DNA from: an uncultured Planctomycetaceae bacterium
GTDB taxonomy: Bacteria > Planctomycetota > Planctomycetia > Pirellulales > Pirellulaceae
Length of the DNA stretch: 17,056 bases
Reading direction: 5' to 3'
Assembly (NCBI GenBank): GCA_903927685.1
Contig: CAIYOB010001606.1
Coordinates: 1 to 17,056, forward strand
Part shown: in pieces, positions 6,333 to 14,129 of the stretch
Position numbering within the stretch: position 1 is the stretch's first letter
Layout: each line of letters starts with the position of its first letter
Position numbers and translations under genes: made by a program
The notes under the pieces: model-generated
What the model saw: the letters and a program-made list of their open reading frames with translations, nothing else
Told to the model about the DNA's origin: nothing
Databases searched by the model: none

Positions 6333-7214
6333 TCAGCCCGCCGGGAACAGGGTCCGCAGGTACTGGCGATTGTGCTGGTAACATTCGACCAGCGTCTTGC
6401 CGGAGATTGTGGCGCCCTCGAGGATCAGCCAGCCGCGGTAGCCGATCTCGGCGATCGCATCCCGGACGGGCGGCAGGTCGACTTTGCCTTGCCCGATCAG
6501 GAAGCCGTTCTCCTTGATGTGGATTTGGCAGATGCGGTCCTTGCCTAACTGCCGGATTTCCTTGCAGATGTCGTAGCCCTGGTCCGTCATGTTGCACACA
6601 TCGTAGTAGACCTGGATGGCCGGCGAGCCGACGGCGTCCAGGATCCGCAGGTGATCGTCCGCGTTCATCCAGCTTTCGATGCCCAGCACCACGCCGGCCT
6701 TCTCGGCCTGCGGCGCGATGCGTTTCAGCCGCCGGACGACTTCGTCCTGCTTGGCCCGGTCGCCCTTGATGTCGCCGTTGCCGAAGAAAGCCAGCAGGCA
6801 ACGTTTCGCGCCGATCTTCGGCAGCACATCGACGACATCGGCGACCCACTGTTCGGTCCGCGGGTCGGAGGCATACGGGATGTTGTTCAACATGCCCATC
6901 GCCAGCGAGGCAATCTCCAGGCCGGTCGCCTGGCAGACGTCGCGGTACTTGGCCCGCACCGCCTCGTCCCGCAGATCGTTGTCGCCGCCCGGCTGGCCGA
7001 AACTGACCTCGACGCCGTCCAAGCCGATTTCCTTGGCTACCGCAAAGGCCTCCGGTTTCTGCGTGTTGCCGATGGACCAGTCGCAGGCGCCGATCTTGAA
7101 CGCCGCCCCCTGGTCTTTCGCTCGGGCCATCGCCGCCAGCAGGGGCGAGACGGCCACGGCGCCCAGTCCCGAGACGGAACCGGCGAGGAATCGGCGACGA
7201 GTGAAGTTAGTCAT
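6333..7214 (-). CDS. Tat-exported sugar phosphate isomerase/epimerase-like TIM barrel protein
   Basis: A 293-residue member of the xylose isomerase-like TIM barrel superfamily (AP endonuclease family 2 fold). The N-terminus carries a twin-arginine signal (FTRRRFLAGS plus hydrophobic segment to about residue 30), so it likely works outside the cytoplasm. The barrel shows the usual metal-site segments in order: VEVSFGQ, GIESWMN, YYDVCN, HIKEN and ILEGA. These supply Glu, Asp, His and Glu ligands expected for an aldose-ketose isomerase or epimerase. GGAG eight bases before the ATG supports the start. It lies 24 bases behind the metal efflux permease on the same strand, so the two are probably cotranscribed, though no functional link is obvious. 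The substrate is unknown. Confidence 0.85.
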   Translation of the reverse strand: MTNFTRRRFLAGSVSGLGAVAVSPLLAAMARAKDQGAAFKIGACDWSIGNTQKPEAFAVAKEIGLDGVEVSFGQPGGDNDLRDEAVRAKYRDVCQATGLEIASLAMGMLNNIPYASDPRTEQWVADVVDVLPKIGAKRCLLAFFGNGDIKGDRAKQDEVVRRLKRIAPQAEKAGVVLGIESWMNADDHLRILDAVGSPAIQVYYDVCNMTDQGYDICKEIRQLGKDRICQIHIKENGFLIGQGKVDLPPVRDAIAEIGYRGWLILEGATISGKTLVECYQHNRQYLRTLFPAG

Positions 7215-7238
7215 GATGGTTGCTCCGGGGTGAAGTGG

Positions 7239-8438
7239 TTAGTCGGTCTGGTAGCCGGCGTCGCGAATCGCCTGGCGGACGGCGGCCTCCGCGACCGCGC
7301 CGCGAACGATCGCCTGGCCGGGATCCAGTTGAACGAGGCACGATTCGACGCCGGACAGCTTCTGCAGGGCCCGCTCGACATGCGCCACGCAGTTCGCACA
7401 GCGCAGGCCTTGCACGGGGACTCGAACCTCGCTCTGCGGCGCCGAGGCGTAGGCCGCCCGCCGCCGCCACCAGCGTCGGACGTCCGCCACGGCAAAGCAG
7501 GCGAACAGTCCCAGTAGAACCCATCCGCAGGCCTGCGCCCACCAGGGCTGCACCTCGTGACAGTGCGCCGCGGCCTGGACCGTCATGCCTGGCAGGAAGG
7601 CCTCGAACGCCACGGCTCCCAGCACGCTGCCGGCGATGATCGTCCCCAAGTAGACTGCGACCACGCGGGCGCCCAGCTGCCGGTACACGGCGCCGATCGT
7701 CGCGACATTGGTCGCCGGGCCCGCGATCAGGAACACGAGCGCCGCTCCGATCGGCAAGCCGCCGGCCACCAGCGCGGCGGCGATCGGTACCGACGCGGTC
7801 GCACAGACGTACAGTGGAATCGAAATGGCCAGGGCGGCCAAGGCTGACGGGACAATGCCCAGCGAGCCCAAGCCGCTCAGGAACGAATCCGGCACGAACA
7901 CCTCAATGGCCGCCGAGACCAGCACTCCGGCGACCAGCCACAGCCAGATCGCGCGCAGGATCTCCAGGCCGTGGGTCAGCAGTTCTCGCAGACCACGCCG
8001 CCCCGCAGTCGGAGCGACCGCAGGGCTCGCGGCCCCGGCGGCTGGATTGGCCGTCAGGGCATCGGTCAGCAATCCGCCGACGATCCCAGTCAGGGCCGCT
8101 ACCACGACCTTGAACAACGCGAACGGCCAGCCCAGGAACGAGCCGCTGACCAGGATGGAATCGACGCCGGTCTGCGGCGTACTGATCAGGAACCCGACGC
8201 ACGCTCCGTCGCTGGCTCCGTCCTTCTTCAATCCCAGGCCGGCGGGAATCACCCCGCACGAGCACAAGGGCAGCGGCACGCCGATCGCGACGGCCTTGAG
8301 GACTCCGCCCGGCCCGCGCAGCCGCCGGTGAATGAATCCGGTCGGCAACAACACATGCACCAAGCCGGCAATCAGGGTGCCCAGGAGCATCCACGGCGCC
8401 AGCTGTACCAAAATATTCCACGCTGTCCAGAAAAACAT
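7239..8438 (-). CDS. SO_0444-type Cu/Zn efflux permease with C-terminal HMA domain
   Basis: A 399-residue inner-membrane permease. Multiple hydrophobic helices carry the family's paired signatures: PLPLCSCGVIPAG (55-67) and STPQTG (87-92) in the first half, then VCATASVP (211-218) and GPATN (240-244) in the second. This is the permease family (PF03773 type) that includes SO_0444-like copper/zinc exporters. A loop with AHCHE (291-295) may bind metal. After a last helix and a basic stretch (RRWWRRR), residues about 337-399 form a heavy-metal-associated domain with the metal-binding pair Cys347/Cys350 in RCANC. It probably removes copper or zinc from the cytoplasm. GGGGA about eight bases before the ATG supports the start. 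The TIM barrel gene follows after 24 bases. Confidence 0.87.
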   Translation of the reverse strand: MFFWTAWNILVQLAPWMLLGTLIAGLVHVLLPTGFIHRRLRGPGGVLKAVAIGVPLPLCSCGVIPAGLGLKKDGASDGACVGFLISTPQTGVDSILVSGSFLGWPFALFKVVVAALTGIVGGLLTDALTANPAAGAASPAVAPTAGRRGLRELLTHGLEILRAIWLWLVAGVLVSAAIEVFVPDSFLSGLGSLGIVPSALAALAISIPLYVCATASVPIAAALVAGGLPIGAALVFLIAGPATNVATIGAVYRQLGARVVAVYLGTIIAGSVLGAVAFEAFLPGMTVQAAAHCHEVQPWWAQACGWVLLGLFACFAVADVRRWWRRRAAYASAPQSEVRVPVQGLRCANCVAHVERALQKLSGVESCLVQLDPGQAIVRGAVAEAAVRQAIRDAGYQTD

Positions 8439-8757
8439 CCGTTTATCCCCAGCTCAATTCACCATTGCCATTTGCAGCCACGACATTCTATCTCGACGCG
8501 CGGAAAAAGTCGCCCGCGCGGAACCCAAAGCGGCCACCAATTTCCGACAAGGTGGGGTTGCTTTTGACCGCGGCTTTGAGTAATTTCCCTTCTGCCCGCG
8601 GAACTTGCCGAAGTCGCTTGGCCGGATCACCTCACCGTCGTATCTCGCCTGTTGGTTCGCTAGTCCCCGGTTCGTGTTCCTGTTTTTCTGCGTGCTGGCA
8701 GCAGCCCGCTGAGGGCCGTGTCTGTCTGGCATGGTGTTTTCTGTAGAGGAGTCCATC
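8439..8757. other. Divergent interval between the permease and the RRM protein
   Basis: This 319-base stretch has no gene I can support. On the plus strand it becomes T- and C-rich in its last 150 bases, as an untranslated leader might. No sigma-70 promoter stands out for either gene, and I found no strong hairpin. The ribosome binding site of the RRM gene is at its right end. Confidence 0.45.
8746..8751 (+). promoter_or_regulatory. Shine-Dalgarno GAGGAG that selects the GTG start of the RRM gene
   Basis: GAGGAG lies six bases before GTG 8758-8760. The in-frame ATG at 8731 lies upstream of this site and would add nine residues absent from RRM proteins, so the site supports the GTG start. From GTG the protein begins MGKKLYVGNL, the normal beginning of short bacterial RRM proteins. 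Confidence 0.75.
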
Positions 8758-9117
8758 GTGGGTAAGAAGTTGTACGTCGGGAATCTGCCTTACACGGCGA
8801 CCGACAGTGACCTGCAGAGTATGTTCGAGGCGCACGGCGCCGTGCAGTCGGCTCAGGTGGTCATGGACCGCGACACCGGCCGCTCCAAGGGTTTTGGTTT
8901 CGTCGAAATGGAATCCGGTGAGGCGGCGCAAGCTGCGATTTCCGCGTTGAACGGCCAGGATTTCGCCGGCCGCTCGTTGACCGTCAACGAAGCTCGGCCG
9001 CGCGAAGAGCGTGGCGGCGGCGGTGGCGGCCGCGGCGGTTATGGCGGCGTTGGTGGCGGTGGCCGCAGGGGCGGCGGCGGTGGTGGCGGCGGCGGTTTCG
9101 GCGGCCGGCGCTACTAG
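8758..9117 (+). CDS. Glycine-rich RRM RNA-binding protein
   Basis: A 119-residue cytoplasmic RNA-binding protein of the type known in cyanobacteria (Rbp) and many planctomycetes, often linked with cold response or RNA chaperoning. One RRM domain fills residues 4-82, with RNP2 LYVGNL at 5-10 and RNP1 KGFGFVEM at 44-51. Both RNP1 aromatic positions (Phe46, Phe48) are present. Residues 87-119 are a Gly/Arg tail with RGG-like units ending in GGRRY. The start is GTG, chosen from the GAGGAG six bases upstream. A 13-bp hairpin follows the stop codon at 9144-9181. The gene is monocistronic. The RNA target is unknown. Confidence 0.93.
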   Translation: MGKKLYVGNLPYTATDSDLQSMFEAHGAVQSAQVVMDRDTGRSKGFGFVEMESGEAAQAAISALNGQDFAGRSLTVNEARPREERGGGGGGRGGYGGVGGGGRRGGGGGGGGGFGGRRY

Positions 9118-9143
9118 GCAACGCACGACGAATTCGTCCATTC

Positions 9144-9188
9144 AACGCCTTTCTCTGGCGACATCGCGAGAGAAAGGCGTTTCTGTTT
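9144..9188 (+). terminator. Rho-independent-type terminator after the RRM gene
   Basis: Arms 9144-9156 and 9169-9181 pair perfectly over 13 bp (AACGCCTTTCTCT), with a 12-base loop, 26 bases past the RRM stop. The plus strand continues TTCTGTTT, a partial U-tract. On the minus strand the same hairpin lies 33 bases past the carA stop but lacks a T-run, so it may act mainly on the RRM message while also separating the convergent genes. Confidence 0.75.
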
Positions 9189-9214
9189 GGGGGCGAGCGT
9201 CTTGGATGCGAACG

Positions 9215-10339
9215 TCACAGCATCCCGCGGAACTGCTCGAACAGATATCGGCTGTCGTGCGGCCCCGAGGACGCTTCGGGGTGGTATTGGACGCTGAAGG
9301 CCGGCAGGCTGCGGTGCCGCATCCCGGCGACGGTATTGTCGTTCAGGTTGCGATGCGTGATCTCCAATTCGGCCGGCAGCGTCGCTTCCTCGACCGCAAA
9401 GCCGTGGTTCTGAGCCGTGATTTCCACCTTGCCGTTCAGCACGTTCAGCACCGGCTGGTTGGCCCCGCGATGACCGAATTTCAATTTGAACGTTTTGGCC
9501 CCGCAGGCCAGGCCGAGCAGCTGATGGCCCAGGCAGATGCCGAAGACGGGTGTCTTGCCCAGCAGGCCGCGGATGGTCTCGATCGCATAATGCAGCGGCT
9601 CCGGATCGCCCGGCCCGTTGGACAGGAACACGCCGTCCGGCTGCTGGGCGAGGACTTCGTCTGTGGTCGCCGTCCCGGGCAGGACGGTCACGCGGCAGCC
9701 TACCTCGCGCAGGTGCCTGGCGATATTCCACTTCATGCCGTAATCCAAGGCGACGACATGTTTGCCAGCCGCTGTCTCGGGATGCTTGCCGGGTTCCAGG
9801 TGCGCCCAAGGACTCAGTGACTCGCTCCACACCTTGGCCTCGGTCGGGATCACTTCGCGGACCAGATCTCGCCCCACCAATCCCGGGCTCGCCTTGGCCT
9901 TGGCGACCAGGCTGTCGTTGTCCAAATCCGCCGTCGACAGGACGCCCTTCATCGCACCGAAGATGCGGATCCGACGGACCAAGGCCCGAGTGTCGATCCC
10001 CGCCATGCCGACGATCCCGTGTCGCTCCAGGTAGGCATCCAACTGGCCCTGGGCACGGAAGTTGCTCGCAATTCGGCTGTTCTCGCGCACGATGAAGCCG
10101 GCCAAGTGCGGCCGCTGGCTTTCCACGTCCTGGTCGTTGACCCCGTAGTTGCCGATCTCCGGGTACGTCATCGTGACGATCTGCCCGCGGTAGCTGGGGT
10201 CGGTCAGGATCTCCTGGTACCCCGTCATCGACGTGTTGAAAACCACCTCGCCATCGACTTCGCCGCGCGCGCCGAAGGCTTGGCCGGTGAATACGGTCCC
10301 ATCTTCCAGAGCAAGTTTGGCAGTCTGTGTCATGGCCAT
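9215..10339 (-). CDS. carA: Carbamoyl-phosphate synthase small (glutaminase) subunit
   Basis: A 374-residue subunit that hydrolyses glutamine and passes ammonia to the CarB subunit for carbamoyl phosphate, the entry to pyrimidine and arginine synthesis. The N-terminal CPSase domain shows LEDGTVFTGQAFGA and VFNTSMTGYQEILTDPSY. The C-terminal class I glutamine amidotransferase has the nucleophile in GICLGHQ (Cys269) and the His-x-Glu pair in QYHPEAS (His353, Glu355). The start is ATG 10337-10339, or ATG 10331-10333 two codons later; neither has a clear Shine-Dalgarno sequence. An open frame reaches further upstream, but those residues are not conserved. carB is not in the window. The divergent interval toward ispF has an orphan plus-strand terminator, not an attenuator pointing at carA. 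Confidence 0.96.
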   Translation of the reverse strand: MAMTQTAKLALEDGTVFTGQAFGARGEVDGEVVFNTSMTGYQEILTDPSYRGQIVTMTYPEIGNYGVNDQDVESQRPHLAGFIVRENSRIASNFRAQGQLDAYLERHGIVGMAGIDTRALVRRIRIFGAMKGVLSTADLDNDSLVAKAKASPGLVGRDLVREVIPTEAKVWSESLSPWAHLEPGKHPETAAGKHVVALDYGMKWNIARHLREVGCRVTVLPGTATTDEVLAQQPDGVFLSNGPGDPEPLHYAIETIRGLLGKTPVFGICLGHQLLGLACGAKTFKLKFGHRGANQPVLNVLNGKVEITAQNHGFAVEEATLPAELEITHRNLNDNTVAGMRHRSLPAFSVQYHPEASSGPHDSRYLFEQFRGML

Positions 10340-10457
10340 CGAGTCAAATCCGTTACGGGTGTCACAAGCGGGTGGAAACTGGGTTGCGGCGCAGGAAATC
10401 GAATCCCTTGGCAGGCGGATCTCAAGTCTTCGGCGGCGCTGCCCGATACCCATCAAT

Positions 10458-10550
10458 GGCTGTGGGTCTCCGGACACTGACACACGTCAGGTCCGGTCAG
10501 CCAACCATCGAGGACCCTTGCTGCGGCGAGCAAGGGTCCTCATTTTTTTT
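10458..10550 (+). ncRNA. Candidate small RNA ending in a strong terminator
   Basis: The plus strand shows two consecutive stable hairpins and then a T8 tract, the layout of a bacterial small RNA 3' end. The first hairpin is CCGGAC/GTCCGG extended by CTGAC/GTCAG (10470-10496, one bulged A), and GGCTG/CAGCC (10458-10462 with 10498-10502) could close it further. The second is the terminator. The 5' end is unknown and I found no promoter for it, so the left boundary is only the first base of visible structure. It could also be the end of an antisense transcript of carA. Confidence 0.35.
10510..10550 (+). terminator. Strong intrinsic terminator without an upstream plus-strand gene
   Basis: GAGGACCCTTGCT (10510-10522) pairs perfectly over 13 bp with 10529-10541 around a six-base loop and is followed by A and then T8. 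This is the best terminator in the window and works only on the plus strand. The nearest plus-strand gene upstream is the RRM gene, which already has its own terminator 1.3 kb away, with carA on the opposite strand in between. Confidence 0.85.
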
Positions 10551-10639
10551 GCGCTCCTCGTCCGCCGCCGACTTTCGCGCCGGCAAATTGTACCGTTTGC
10601 CACGGCCAGCGAACAGGACCGCTTCGGCACATCTTTACA

Positions 10640-10668
10640 TTGTCCCCATTCCCGTCCTTCGCTATAAT
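10640..10668 (+). promoter_or_regulatory. Sigma-70-type promoter of ispF
   Basis: TTGTCC (10640-10645, 4/6) and TATAAT (10663-10668, 6/6) are separated by exactly 17 bases. Transcription would start near 10675, leaving about ten bases before the first ATG (10686) or about 98 bases before the TTG at 10773. It probably drives ispF and the closely spaced cysS. Confidence 0.7.
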
Positions 10669-10685
10669 CCGCACCCAGCGTAGTC

Positions 10686-11249
10686 ATGGATTATGGATTT
10701 GAGATGTCGCATCTCAAGTCTCCCGCTTGGGAGCGGCAGCTGGCCGCGTTGGGAGGAGCAGCTACGACGGCTTTGCGGATTGGAATCGGACACGATACGC
10801 ATCGGTTGGCGGACGGCGGACCGCTGATTCTGGGCGGAATCCAGGTGCCGCACGATCGGCATGCGGTGGGGCATTCCGATGCCGATGTGTTGTTGCATGC
10901 GGTGACGGACGCGCTGCTGGGTGCTGCAGCCCTGGGAGACATCGGCGACTTGTTCCCCGATACCGACCCGGCGAATCGGGGCCGCGATTCGGGCCAGATG
11001 CTGCAAGTTGCCTGCCGGCGGATCGTCGAGGCGGGATTCCGCATTGTGAATGTCGACTGTATTGTCTTTGCCCAACGGCCCAAATTAACACCTCATAAGC
11101 TGGCAATCCGCCAGCGGGTTGCGGAACTGCTCGATCTAACGCCGGAGCGGGTCGGTCTGAAGGCCAAGACCGGCGAGGGCCTCGGATCCGTGGGGACCGA
11201 AGCCGCGCTGATGGCTCAATGCGTTGCCCTTTTGGAAACGGTCGTCTAA
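10686..11249 (+). CDS. ispF: 2-C-methyl-D-erythritol 2,4-cyclodiphosphate synthase
   Basis: This enzyme closes the cyclic diphosphate in the MEP pathway of isoprenoid synthesis. Family motifs are [41 protein letters not shown] and KAKTGEGLG. The start is uncertain. From ATG 10686 the protein has 187 residues, with 29 extra residues before the conserved domain. From TTG 10773 it has 158 residues, close to E. coli IspF, and the metal ligands fall at Asp8, His10 and His42, exactly as in that enzyme. A GGGAGGAG at 10751-10758 precedes the TTG but 14 bases away, which is long. ATG 10686 is close behind the predicted transcription start with no Shine-Dalgarno sequence. I list the longer form as the outer limit. 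cysS follows after 17 bases. Confidence 0.9.
   Translation: MDYGFEMSHLKSPAWERQLAALGGAATTALRIGIGHDTHRLADGGPLILGGIQVPHDRHAVGHSDADVLLHAVTDALLGAAALGDIGDLFPDTDPANRGRDSGQMLQVACRRIVEAGFRIVNVDCIVFAQRPKLTPHKLAIRQRVAELLDLTPERVGLKAKTGEGLGSVGTEAALMAQCVALLETVV
10699..10733 (+). other. Two small hairpins at the 5' end of the ispF transcript
   Basis: TTGAGATG (10699-10706) pairs perfectly with CATCTCAA (10710-10717), and CTCCC (10720-10724) pairs with GGGAG (10729-10733). If translation starts at TTG 10773 these lie in a leader. CTCCC could alternatively pair with the GGGAG of the downstream GGGAGGAG (10751-10758), which would hide a ribosome binding site. This is a structural observation only. Confidence 0.35.
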
Positions 11250-11266
11250 CGACAGAGCACGAGACT

Positions 11267-12799
11267 ATGACGATTCGCCTGTACAACACGCTGACGCGAA
11301 ACAAAGAAGACTTCACTCCGGTCAAGCCGGGCAAGGTGGGCATCTATTTGTGCGGCCCGACCGTCTATGCCAAGGCCCATATCGGGCACATGGTCGGACC
11401 GGTGATCTTCGATACCGTCAAGCGGTACTTGACCTACAGCGGTTACGACGTGACGTGGGTCGTCAACATCACGGACGTCGACGACAAACTGATCAAGAAA
11501 GGTCAAGAACGCGGCTTGTCGATGGCCCAGGTGGCCCGCGAGAACACCGCCGACTATCTGGCGAATCTGGCCGGGCTGGGAGTCGATCAAATCGACCACA
11601 TGCCCAAGGCGACGGAAAACATTGACGAGATTATCCGGTTTATCCAGGGTCTGATCGACCAGAATTTTGCCTACGTGGCGGACGGCGACGTGTTTTTCGA
11701 CGTCGGCCGGGATCCGGGGTACGGCAAGTTGAGCAACCGCAGTGCCGACAGCCAGCAGGGTGAAGGCGGCGAAGCGGCGGCGAAGAAACGTTCGGCCAGC
11801 GATTTCGCCTTGTGGAAAGCCGCCAAGCCGGACGAGCCGTCCTGGGACAGCCCGTGGGGCCAGGGGCGCCCGGGATGGCACATCGAGTGCTCGGCGATGA
11901 GCCGCCGGCTGCTGGGCGAGACGTTTGACATTCACGGCGGCGGGCTGGACCTGATCTTCCCGCATCACGAGAACGAGATCGCGCAGAGCGAGTGCTGCCA
12001 CGGCAAGCCGATGGTCAAGTACTGGATGCACAACGGGTTGCTGCGTGCGGCCGCGGCTGGCAAGGTCGGCGGTCGTGCCGAGCGAGAGGCGGCCGACGCG
12101 ACGGTGGATACCAAGATGAGCCGCTCGAAGGGCGCCGGCGGGTTGGCCGATCAGATTGCCCGCTTTGGCGGCGAGACGATCCGCTTCTTCCTGCTCCGCA
12201 CCCATTATCGCAGCACGGTCGAGTACAGCGAGCAGGGCCTGGAAGAAACCAAGACGGGCCTGGATGGGTTTGCGAGGTTCTTCGAGCGTTATCAGCGGAT
12301 CACGGGGCAGAGCTTCTACGCGTTGCCGCCGCTCGCGCGCCGATCCGACGGCCAGTTGTCGGCGGGTGGCGATCCGCTGTTGGCGGAAGTGGCCCAGCGG
12401 CGTGCCGAGTACATCGCCAAGATGGATGACGACTTCAACACGGGCGGGGCGATCAGCGAGCTGTTCGAGCTGCTGCGGGCCCTGAACAAGTATGCCGACC
12501 AGCAGCAACTGGAGGACGCGGCGGCGCGGACCGAAGCCGCGCTGGCCAGTTTCCGCCGCGGCGTGGACACGCTCCGCGAACTGACGGCCGTGCTGGGGTT
12601 GTTCCGCACGGCGCCGGCGGCCAAGTCCGGCGGCGATTCGGAGTTGCTCAACCAACTGTTGGGCCTACTGGTGGAATTGCGGACCGACGCGCGGAAACGC
12701 AAGGACTTTGCGACCGCGGACCGGATCCGGCAGGCGCTGGGCGACATGGGAATCACGCTGGAGGATCGCAAGGACGGAACGGGATGGCGGCTGCCGTAG
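11267..12799 (+). CDS. cysS: Cysteinyl-tRNA synthetase
   Basis: A 510-residue class I aminoacyl-tRNA synthetase that charges tRNA-Cys. The start ATG 11267 gives the canonical beginning [10 protein letters not shown], rather than the open frame that begins inside ispF. Seen in order: the zinc cysteine in YLCGPTVY (Cys29), HIGH at 38-41, the zinc region WHIECSAM and [17 protein letters not shown] as the adenylate-stabilising loop, and the C-terminal DALR-like helical domain with [13 protein letters not shown]. About 20 extra residues ([17 protein letters not shown]) stand between WMHNGLL and KMSRS, where E. coli CysRS has only a few. It lies 17 bases behind ispF and 55 before ruvC, so a shared transcript is likely. 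Confidence 0.96.
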   Translation: MTIRLYNTLTRNKEDFTPVKPGKVGIYLCGPTVYAKAHIGHMVGPVIFDTVKRYLTYSGYDVTWVVNITDVDDKLIKKGQERGLSMAQVARENTADYLANLAGLGVDQIDHMPKATENIDEIIRFIQGLIDQNFAYVADGDVFFDVGRDPGYGKLSNRSADSQQGEGGEAAAKKRSASDFALWKAAKPDEPSWDSPWGQGRPGWHIECSAMSRRLLGETFDIHGGGLDLIFPHHENEIAQSECCHGKPMVKYWMHNGLLRAAAAGKVGGRAEREAADATVDTKMSRSKGAGGLADQIARFGGETIRFFLLRTHYRSTVEYSEQGLEETKTGLDGFARFFERYQRITGQSFYALPPLARRSDGQLSAGGDPLLAEVAQRRAEYIAKMDDDFNTGGAISELFELLRALNKYADQQQLEDAAARTEAALASFRRGVDTLRELTAVLGLFRTAPAAKSGGDSELLNQLLGLLVELRTDARKRKDFATADRIRQALGDMGITLEDRKDGTGWRLP

Positions 12800-12854
12800 G
12801 GCGGGGCGAGCTCGCCGGGGACCGGCGGGACACTGGAGCTGGAACAACGCGGCG

Positions 12855-13373
12855 ATGGATGGCGCGGAGCAGAACAGTCTGGTGCTGGGCATCGACCCGG
12901 GCTTGAATACCACGGGCTACGGCGTGGTCCAGGTCGCCGGCGGCAACCCCAAGCTGGTCGAAGCCGGCGTGGTCCGCAGCCGGCCGCACGATGCCCTGGA
13001 ACTTAAGCTGGCGGACATCTACCAAGGCGTGACCGAACTGATGACTGCCTTTCATCCCACGGTGATGGCCATCGAAAAGCTGTATTCCCATTACGATCGG
13101 CCCACCACGGCGATCCTCATGGGGCACGCCCGCGGCGTCATCTGCCTGGCCGCTGCGCAAGCCGGCGTCCCGATCCGGCATTACGCGGCGACGCATGTCA
13201 AAAAGATGCTGACCGGCAGCGGACGTGCGCCCAAGCCGCAGGTCCAGCTGGCGATCTGCCGCCATTTCGGTTTGCTCCAGACGCCCGAGCCGCCCGACGT
13301 GGCCGATGCCCTGGCCATCGCCCTGTGCCATGTGTATTTCCGCGATGTCCCCTTGGATACGCCCAACGAATAA
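12855..13373 (+). CDS. ruvC: Crossover junction endodeoxyribonuclease RuvC
   Basis: A 172-residue Holliday junction resolvase acting with RuvAB in recombinational repair. The RNase H-like fold has all four acidic active-site residues: Asp14 in GIDPG, Glu74 in AIEKLY, and Asp148 and Asp151 in PPDVADALAIAL. Length is normal for the family. I chose ATG 12855 because it gives MDGAEQNSLVLGIDPG, with the first strand close to the N-terminus as usual; the open frame extends upstream into cysS without homology. The Shine-Dalgarno sequence is weak. ruvA follows after 69 bases, an arrangement known in many bacteria. Confidence 0.95.
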   Translation: MDGAEQNSLVLGIDPGLNTTGYGVVQVAGGNPKLVEAGVVRSRPHDALELKLADIYQGVTELMTAFHPTVMAIEKLYSHYDRPTTAILMGHARGVICLAAAQAGVPIRHYAATHVKKMLTGSGRAPKPQVQLAICRHFGLLQTPEPPDVADALAIALCHVYFRDVPLDTPNE

Positions 13374-13442
13374 AACCCGAACCCGGCCCCGAAACGCCCG
13401 GTTCGCCACTCCCTGACCCCTCACCACACGGACGCTCTGCTT

Positions 13443-14066
13443 GTGATCACCAAAATCACCGGAAAACTGCTGGCGGTTGCCGACGACGTCGCCACGTTGG
13501 AAGTCGAGGCATTTGAATACGAAGTCATGATCCCGGAGGTCACGCGGCGGCGTTTGCAGGCGATGCTGGGCGAGAAGGTCAGCCTGCACACGCTGCACTA
13601 TCTGGAGGGCAATCCGGCCCAGGGCCGCGTGGTGCCCCGGTTAGTCGGCTTCCTGAACGAAGTCGAACGCGAGTTCTTCGAGTTGTTCTGTTCGGTGGAT
13701 GGAGTCGGTGTCCGCAAGGCGCTGCGGGCGATGGTCCGCCCGGTGAAAGACGTCGCCATTCTGATCGAGGAGCAGGACGCCAAGGGACTGTCCACGTTGC
13801 CCGGCGTCGGTCCGGCGATCGCCGAGCGGATTATTGCCAAGCTGCGGCGGAAGATGCCCAAGTTCGCCCTGCTGGTCGGGCGCGAAGAGGGCGGCGCGAC
13901 CCAGGTCGAACGCAGCGTCGTCGACGAGACGTTCCAAATCCTGTGCTCGCTGGGCCACTCCGAAGCCGACGCCCGCCGCCTGCTGGACGGCGTCCTGGAA
14001 ACCAAACAGAAGTTCAAAGATGTCGAGTCGCTGCTGCAGGCCGTATACCAAAACCGGAATGGGTGA
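13443..14066 (+). CDS. ruvA: Holliday junction branch migration protein RuvA
   Basis: A 207-residue protein that binds four-way junctions as a tetramer and recruits the RuvB motor. The N-terminal OB-fold domain begins [10 protein letters not shown] and contains EYEVMIP and a [14 protein letters not shown] segment. Domain II has two helix-hairpin-helix motifs, [11 protein letters not shown] (84-94) and [12 protein letters not shown] (119-130). Domain III (about 158-207), which contacts RuvB, is present. The start is GTG 13443, with no strong Shine-Dalgarno sequence. It follows ruvC. ruvB is not adjacent: a restriction-modification islet begins directly downstream. Confidence 0.94.
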   Translation: MITKITGKLLAVADDVATLEVEAFEYEVMIPEVTRRRLQAMLGEKVSLHTLHYLEGNPAQGRVVPRLVGFLNEVEREFFELFCSVDGVGVRKALRAMVRPVKDVAILIEEQDAKGLSTLPGVGPAIAERIIAKLRRKMPKFALLVGREEGGATQVERSVVDETFQILCSLGHSEADARRLLDGVLETKQKFKDVESLLQAVYQNRNG

Positions 14067-14101
14067 GGCGGGGCGACAGGTCGGACAACCGATTCAAGTT
14101 C

Positions 14102-14129
14102 TTGACACGCAAGGCGCAGGGCTGATAAT
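14102..14129 (+). promoter_or_regulatory. Strong promoter of the restriction-modification operon
   Basis: TTGACA (14102-14107, perfect) and GATAAT (14124-14129, 5/6) are separated by 16 bases. The start of transcription is expected near 14136, giving a leader of about 113 bases before the endonuclease ATG. The leader has a 7-bp dyad, GTGTCGG (14158-14164) with CCGACAC (14187-14193). No C-protein gene is present to use it. Confidence 0.68.

Larger units (their letters stand above)
10340..10685. other. Divergent carA-ispF interval with hairpins
   Basis: This 346-base interval has no protein gene I can support. It contains a compact hairpin (10470-10496), a strong plus-strand terminator (10510-10550) and a near-consensus plus-strand promoter for ispF (10640-10668). 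The terminator has no plus-strand gene upstream of it within the interval, which raises the possibility of a small RNA ending there. An 11-base match (ATCTCAAGTCT) at 10419-10429 recurs at 10711-10721. Confidence 0.6.

Noticed and set aside
8731..8757. ATG start of the RRM gene at 8731
   Set aside because: The Shine-Dalgarno GAGGAG lies downstream of this ATG and correctly spaced for GTG 8758, and the extra nine residues are not family-like.
9003..9114. GGC-rich tandem repetition in the 3' part of the RRM gene
   Set aside because: It simply encodes the Gly/Arg-rich tail common to these proteins; it is not an independent repeat element.
10390..10415. A tRNA T-arm-like stretch on the minus strand (GGATTCGATTTCC)
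   Set aside because: The T-stem has only three to four pairs and no acceptor, D or anticodon arms can be drawn around it.
10486..10502. Resemblance to the SRP RNA core (GTCAGGTCCGG ... CAGCC)
   Set aside because: The GGAA tetraloop and its closing GGAAG side are absent. The bases instead pair within the hairpin 10470-10496, so this is not a functional SRP RNA.
11246..12655. A 469-codon minus-strand frame opposite cysS
   Set aside because: cysS on the plus strand is unambiguous. The antisense frame has no family features.
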